A stretch of 64,000 nt of DNA from Litsea cubeba. Taxonomy: Eukaryota > Streptophyta > Magnoliopsida > Laurales > Lauraceae. The DNA is taken from NCBI GenBank assembly GCA_012931725.1, contig CM022946.1, positions 112,842,093 through 112,906,092 of the forward strand, written 5' to 3'. Positions within the stretch are counted from its first letter, which is position 1. Every line of letters starts with the position of its first letter. Both the position numbers and the translations under genes were made by a program. The notes beneath the pieces were generated by a model. That model did no database searches and was not told the origin of the DNA. It saw nothing but the letters and a program-made list of their open reading frames with translations. Positions 59,312 through 64,000 of this stretch are shown here, piece after piece.

Positions 59312-60440
59312 CCTGGTGACGAGCCAGTGGGATCTCCATTGCGTGCGGCAGGCGCATCTCGGCCCTCGCGCCAGATGCCCGGCACAGGCCCCTGGTGACG
59401 AGCCAGTGGGATCTCCATTGCGTGCGGCAGGCGCATCTCGGCTCTCGCGCCAGATGCCCGGCACAGGCCCCTGGTGACGAGCCAGTGGGATCTCCATTGC
59501 GTGCGGCAGGCGCATCTCGGCCCTCGCGCCAGATGCCCGGCACAGGCCCCTGGTGGCGAGCCAGTGGGATCTCCATTGCGTGCGGCAGGCGCATCTCGGC
59601 CCTCGCGCCAGATGCCCGGCACAGGCCCCTGGTGACGAGCCAGTGGGATCTCCATTGCGTGCGGCAGGCGCATCTCGGCCCTCGCGCCAGATGCCCGGCA
59701 CAGGCCCCTGGTGACGAGCCAGTGGGATCTCCATTGCGTGCGGCAGGCGCATCTCGGCTCTCGCGCCAGATGCCCGGCACAGGCCCCTGGTGACGAGCCA
59801 GTGGGATCTCCATTGCGTGCGGCAGGCGCATCTCGGCCCTCGCGCCAGATGCCAGGCACAGGCCCCTGGTGACGAGCCAGTGGGATCTCCATTGCGTGCG
59901 GCAGGCGCATCTCGGCTCTCGCGCCAGATGCCCGGCACAGGCCCCTGGTGACGAGCCAGTGGGATCTCCATTGCGTGCGGCAGGCGCATCTCGGCCCTCG
60001 CGCCAGATGCCCGGCACAGGCCCCTGGTGGCGAGCCAGTGGGATCTCCATTGCGTGCGGCAGGCGCATCTCGGCCCTCGCGCCAGATGCCCGGCACAGGC
60101 CCCTGGTGACGAGCCAGTGGGATCTCCATTGCGTGCGGCAGGCGCATCTCGGCCCTCGCGCCAGATGCCCGGCACAGGCCCCTGGTGACGAGCCAGTGGG
60201 ATCTCCATTGCGTGCGGCAGGCGCATCTCGGCCCTCGCGCCAGATGCCCGGCACAGGCCCCTGGTGGCGAGCCAGTGGGATCTCCATTGCGTGCGGCAGG
60301 CGCATCTCGGCCCTCGCGCCAGATGCCCGGCACAGGCCCCTGGTGACGAGCCAGTGGGATCTCCATTGCGTGCCGCAGGCGCATTTCGGCCACGCGCCAG
60401 ATGCCCGGCACAGGCCCCTGGTGGGAGCCAGTGGGATCTC
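59312..60440 (+). repeat. 79-bp tandem array, 14 copies
   Basis: The unit starts CCTGGTGACGAGCCAGTGGG and ends GCCCGGCACAGGC; starts at 59312, 59391, 59470 and so on to 60417. Copies are almost identical, with a few variants (GACGAG/GGCGAG, GGCCCTCGC/GGCTCTCGC). The last unit is 1 bp shorter. Because 79 is not a multiple of three and the unit has no stop, long frames stay open on several frames of both strands; none is a gene. Confidence 0.95.
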
Positions 60441-60610
60441 CATAAGCGCCTCTCGATACCCACTCTCCATTTCGGCAAAAGCCTCACCTGTTACAGCTTA
60501 GCAGTGATGCCGACCTCTAGCTCTGGTCCATTGCCAGCCAGTCATCCTCCGTGATACTTACCTTCTGACCTCAAAGAGCAGTCTATTGAGCTCAGAAGCT
60601 GGGGGGCTAT

Positions 60611-61381
60611 TGTGTGGGGATATTTCCTAGCTCACCGGATAACTGGCCTGATTCTCCATCCCGTGCTGCCGCGCCGGCTAATCCACCTCGGCAAAGCTCA
60701 TCTCAAACCTCCACCAGCTCGGCCAAGTGATCCCACTTCGGCAAAAGCCTCACCTCGGCTTCCGCCCTCGGCCCCCCGACCTCAGCGGTTTTCGCCCTCG
60801 GCTCCCCGACCTCAGCATCACACCCTGACCTCGGTCAGGGTGCCAGGGCTAGCCAAGGCAGGGCCTGACAGCTGTCCTCCCATGGACACTCCCGCACGCA
60901 ACAGCACGTGCGACAGGACAAGGGCACGCCCACGCTCTCTGACAGAGCCTCCCATGCCGCCCACGTCCTCTGACAGAACGGCGTCCACAGACGCCAGGGT
61001 ATGGCCCGATGCGACACGACATGTCACGATGGGATAGCTCCCTGACAGGGTCACCTCCTTGTCTCCTCTCCTCCTCTATAAAAGGGGCCAAACCAGAACA
61101 GCAAAGGGACTCTCTCTCTCCCCCGTCCGAGAGAACCACTGGTATCACCTCCTCTCCCAAAATCTCCTCCTACTGTCCAGTACACACACTGACTTAGGCA
61201 TCGGAGAGCCCTGCGCTGCCCACAGCCAGGGTCCTCTGACCTGTTTCTTCTCCCTCTTCCAGGTTCTCAGGCATCGGTTCTTCCACCTTCAACGAGGAAA
61301 CGGGGAGCCTCAGCCTTCGTCTTCCTCAGTGAGTCGCAAGAACACCTCCCCCCCGGGTCCGTGAATTTTTGTGCACTTACA
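60611..61381 (+). repeat. 3' LTR of the gag-only element
   Basis: 771 bp, apparently identical to the 5' LTR by direct reading. Confidence 0.95.
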
Positions 61382-61912
61382 GATAAGATTTTACAGTAAT
61401 TTTATTGTTGGGTCGATATCTCATTACAAGTGTTTAGGCGTTGTTTTGAGTTACATATATTTTGTATATGGAAGATGCGAACAGTGAATGAAATAAGTAA
61501 AGAAGACAAAGAAAGAACTGATAATCATTACTATAGCTCTGTTATTGCTCTCTCTCTCTCTCTGTGTTTGTTGCATGTCCTGAAAGACGAGAATTGCTAA
61601 ATGGATGATGCTTATACCTGAATCTATGCAAAGTGCAAACTATCTATGGAATGGTTTTAACGTGGGCACGCTTGTGCATGCAGGCGCTTTTTCATGAAAA
61701 ATGAAAAGATAAGGCGTCTTTATATTTCACACGGTTCTTTTTTGTCGTTCTATACAAACTGCAAATAAGAAATATGCGTCTGACCTCTGTGAATAAGGTT
61801 TATTCTTTTGCGGTCTTACATAAACAAGTATGATATGGTTGTGCTATGTAATTGTGGTCTATTATTTTTGTTCCCGGATTGTTTGCTGTGTTTCCAAGAT
61901 AATAGGTGTTTA
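61382..61912. other. Right flank of the gag-only element
   Basis: AT-rich, with a TC microsatellite at 61548-61564. No gene is seen. Confidence 0.5.
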
Positions 61913-62196
61913 CTAGGAATGTAAATGGGTTGGTTCCAGTTCAGGTCCATGGTGGACCCGGAACCAGGATTCTTAATGAGAAGGTGGATCTGAAACCAGA
62001 ACCGTTAATGAGAATATAGAACCGGAACCGGAACTAGAATCATTAATGGGAAGATGGTATGTCGTGTCCCAAGTCCATGGGTCGAAATCAAGGTGTGCTC
62101 GAACCCATTTACTTATTAGGGCCTAAATAAGGATCCAAACCCGTTTTTTAAAGGGTCGAAACCTTCGGAGAATCGGGGACCCATTTACATCCCTAG
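61913..62196. mobile_element. Short TIR element (MITE), 284 bp
   Basis: Ends CTAGGAATGTAAATGGG and, inverted, CTAGGGATGTAAATGGG differ by one base. TTA flanks both sides, but a degenerate 8-bp hAT-type duplication cannot be excluded, so the superfamily is open. The interior has repeated GGAACC and ATTAATGAGAA words. Confidence 0.6.
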
Positions 62197-62295
62197 TTAC
62201 AAGAGCAAGACGATGATTATAATAAATAGAAAGCGCTAAGGTGAATAGCAATCCTGAGTTGAAAAGATATAAATAAAGTTATGTTCACAATCAAA

Positions 62296-62570
62296 TCCTC
62301 AGTTTTCTCCGATGATTTAGAAAATTCACATTTGGCAATTGTAGATTCTAGGATTTTTGTCAATGGAAATCCTCATTTTGAGGATTTTCAAGTCCAACAT
62401 CTTTTCATTGGATTAAAAAATCCTCAATTTTGTGGATTTTAGCACTAAAATCGATTTTTTTCAGCTATATGCACCAAGATCAATTTGAAATCCTTAGGTA
62501 TACAAATCCTCAATGAGGAATCCTCAAATCTAAGGTAGTGAAGAATCCTCAAATATGCAGATTCCTCATA
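62296..62570. repeat. AATCCTCA-rich inverted-repeat patch
   Basis: The word AATCCTCA and its inverse (TGAGGATT) occur about nine times, some as small hairpins such as AATCCTCATTTTGAGGATTTT. It is probably a decayed foldback element; the ends are unclear. 62571-63165 holds nothing recognised. Confidence 0.5.
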
Positions 62571-63165
62571 ATTTCCTTACCTCTTACCGGACAGTAGAAA
62601 AAGAGCGCGGGAACGAAAGAAGCGCATTTACAGGAAAGTTTGATGGCTTCGAGTTAAAATACATGAACATACTTACCCAGGTGCCACCCACATCCCCGAG
62701 CCAGAAGCCCAGCCTGAATTATATCCTGGTTTTAATACCAGGCCCGAGCTTGAGCCCAATCCCCAAATACCAGCCCTCTCTTGTGTTGTTTTTAGTTCAG
62801 AGTTCAGACCATGCAAGCTCTCAGGCTTGATTGGTCCCAAGTTGCACTCCTAGTTCCGTTTGTCAGGATCCGATCCGATGCTGTTAAAAAGATGTCAGAT
62901 TCATCATATCCTAGGCTACAATGTTTTGGCGTAGTACTTAAATTGATTAAAGAAGATTTTCAATGAAAACATAATCCGGTAAAAATAATATAGGAATGCT
63001 ACTTTAAACTGTCAAATAATAAATATATGAGTACCTTATCTTCGAATTGCCAAGTGCATGACATTTTATCATTTGCAAAACATTGTTTAATTTTGTATGA
63101 TTCAGAATTCAGATGGTTCATTAACAGTGTCTGTTTGCTTTGGTGGATATATATCCCCAACCGTT

Positions 63166-63382
63166 CTACACAGCCCGGGATTTTTCCTAATCCCGGGCTG
63201 TAGCACGAGATCCCAGCTGGACGATGGAATCTCATTTGCAAGTGAGATCCCAACATATCGTTGGGATCTCAGGCTGTGACACGGGAACCCAGCTGGACGA
63301 TGGGATCTCATTTGCAAGTGAGATCCCAGCGTACCGTTGGGATCCCGTGCCATAGCCCGGGCAAAAATCCTGGGCTATGTAG
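63166..63382. mobile_element. 217-bp palindrome-packed foldback element
   Basis: Ends CTACACAGCCCGGGATTTTT and, inverted, CTACATAGCCCAGGATTTTT. The interior has two 76-bp direct copies (starting at 63212 and 63288, CCCAGCTGGACGATGG), each containing the hairpins GGGATCTCATTTGCAAGTGA with its complement and CCCA...TGGG. Confidence 0.75.
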
Positions 63383-64000
63383 CCTTTTTCATATATCTCC
63401 CACCTTAATTTGTCCTTTACTTTTGGCTCCTTTGATGGCATGTTAGTCTCATCTGACTTTTCTTTGGTTGGCTTTCTGAGTTCTACTTCAAATGCAAGCT
63501 ATCATCATATAATTCAAAGTCTACCTTAGGTCTCTAACCATGGGGCCTCTCATTTTAATTGAAACCTCAAATTCAAGCTATGGTCATATAACATGAATTC
63601 TAGTTTTGGTGCCTGAGACTCTACCATGAATGTGGCCCGATTTTGCTGCAACGATTTCATGGGGCTTGTTTCATAAACATGATTTCTCCCTCTTTTTTTA
63701 TGCTTTTTTATTTTATTCTTGGTGACGGAATGTTTTTAGTTAGAGATGGTAATGGGTCGGGTTTCATAAAATACCACAGCATAAAAAACCAGCCTTGTGC
63801 CTAACAAACGCACTACCTTTCCAGCCCCTAATTGTTGTGGGTCACCCATTCAACCTGACCCATAGCCATCCCAGATACCAAGGGAGAAACTGCTTGTGGA
63901 CTCCTCAGATACAACGGCAATTTCTAGCATAACCCACCAACTGGGCCCAAACGCAACCCTGTTATGAGTACAGATCTTTATCAAGTTCGGGTTTAGCCTG
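63383..64000. other. Right edge, no gene recognised
   Basis: Mixed AT-rich DNA. 63736-63870 has GGTCGGGT and, inverted, ACCTGACCC words like a decayed MITE, but the ends are not clear. Confidence 0.35.

Larger units (their letters stand above)
57122..61381 (+). mobile_element. Young gag-only LTR retrotransposon (TR-GAG type), 4.26 kb
   Basis: Two 771-bp LTRs (57122-57892 and 60611-61381) start TGTGTGGGG and end GCACTTACA; I found no difference between them. The element is flanked by the perfect duplication GATAA (57117-57121 and 61382-61386). Order: LTR, primer-site-like ATTGGCGCCGTCTGTGGGG, gag, a repeat-rich non-coding region, purine-rich GCTGGGGGGC before the second LTR. There is no protease, reverse transcriptase, RNase H or integrase, so it must borrow these from a partner. 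The gag and primer-site style fit the Tat group of Ty3/gypsy. GC content is far above its surroundings. Confidence 0.93.

Noticed and set aside
59312..60440. CRISPR-like repeat array
   Set aside because: Units are adjacent with no unique spacers, the host is a plant, and the array lies inside a retrotransposon.
59200..60487. Three overlapping minus-strand ORFs of about 400 codons and long plus-strand ORFs
   Set aside because: They are the 79-bp array read in different frames. A unit without stops and with a length not divisible by three keeps several frames open. The peptides only repeat one another and match no protein pattern.

Overview
This is a plant nuclear window, almost certainly from a flowering plant with a large, repeat-rich genome. 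The evidence is spliced genes with GT-AG introns of up to about 3.2 kb, wall-associated kinases, a plant Ca2+-dependent nuclease, and many classes of plant transposon. Codon use is AT-leaning and not grass-like, so a magnoliid or early-diverging eudicot is possible, but the sequence does not settle the species. There are no operons, CRISPR arrays or prokaryotic systems. I see five real host genes; almost all the rest is mobile DNA, mobile-DNA debris and local duplications.

Layout. 1-14.0 kb: a tandem pair of wall-associated receptor kinase (WAK) genes on the minus strand. Copy A is cut by the left edge (exons 1 and 2 only). Copy B is complete (three exons, 731 aa), with a 1.6-kb hAT element in intron 1 and a tRNA-derived SINE-like piece in intron 2. 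A PIF/Harbinger-type element lies between them. 14.0-16.4 kb: a compact copy of the upstream region of the nuclease gene. 16.4-24.9 kb: a small MULE-type MITE, a decayed Mutator-like transposase, a truncated Ty1/copia element and a foldback element. 25-36.3 kb: an expanded copy of the 14-16 kb block, split by several insertions including a 2.7-kb foldback element and a MULE-like element carrying copia gag fragments.

36.4-41.6 kb: a nine-exon CAN-type staphylococcal-like nuclease gene (+, 336 aa), with a 2.6-kb solo LTR in intron 4. 43.5-46.8 kb: a three-exon gene for a 141-aa Sel1-like-repeat protein (-), with LINE reverse-transcriptase debris in intron 1. It is head-to-head with a ribosomal L18p/L5e-family gene (+, coding exon 50.7-51.1 kb) across a short shared promoter region. 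54.0-56.2 kb: Helitron-like DNA with a clear 3' hairpin and CTAG end. 57.1-61.4 kb: a very young, GC-rich, gag-only LTR retrotransposon. Its two 771-bp LTRs look identical and are flanked by a perfect 5-bp target duplication, and its interior holds a 14-copy 79-bp tandem array. 61.4-64 kb: short inverted-repeat elements and no recognised gene.

The host genes do not form one pathway. The WAK pair belongs to cell-wall sensing, the nuclease to Ca2+-dependent nucleic-acid degradation, and the Sel1-like and L18-like proteins are housekeeping or unknown. The most interesting content is structural: the gag-only element, nested insertions datable against an internal duplicate, apparent gene-fragment capture by a hAT element, a possible alternative start in the nuclease gene, and an apparent frameshift at the N-terminus of the L18-like gene.
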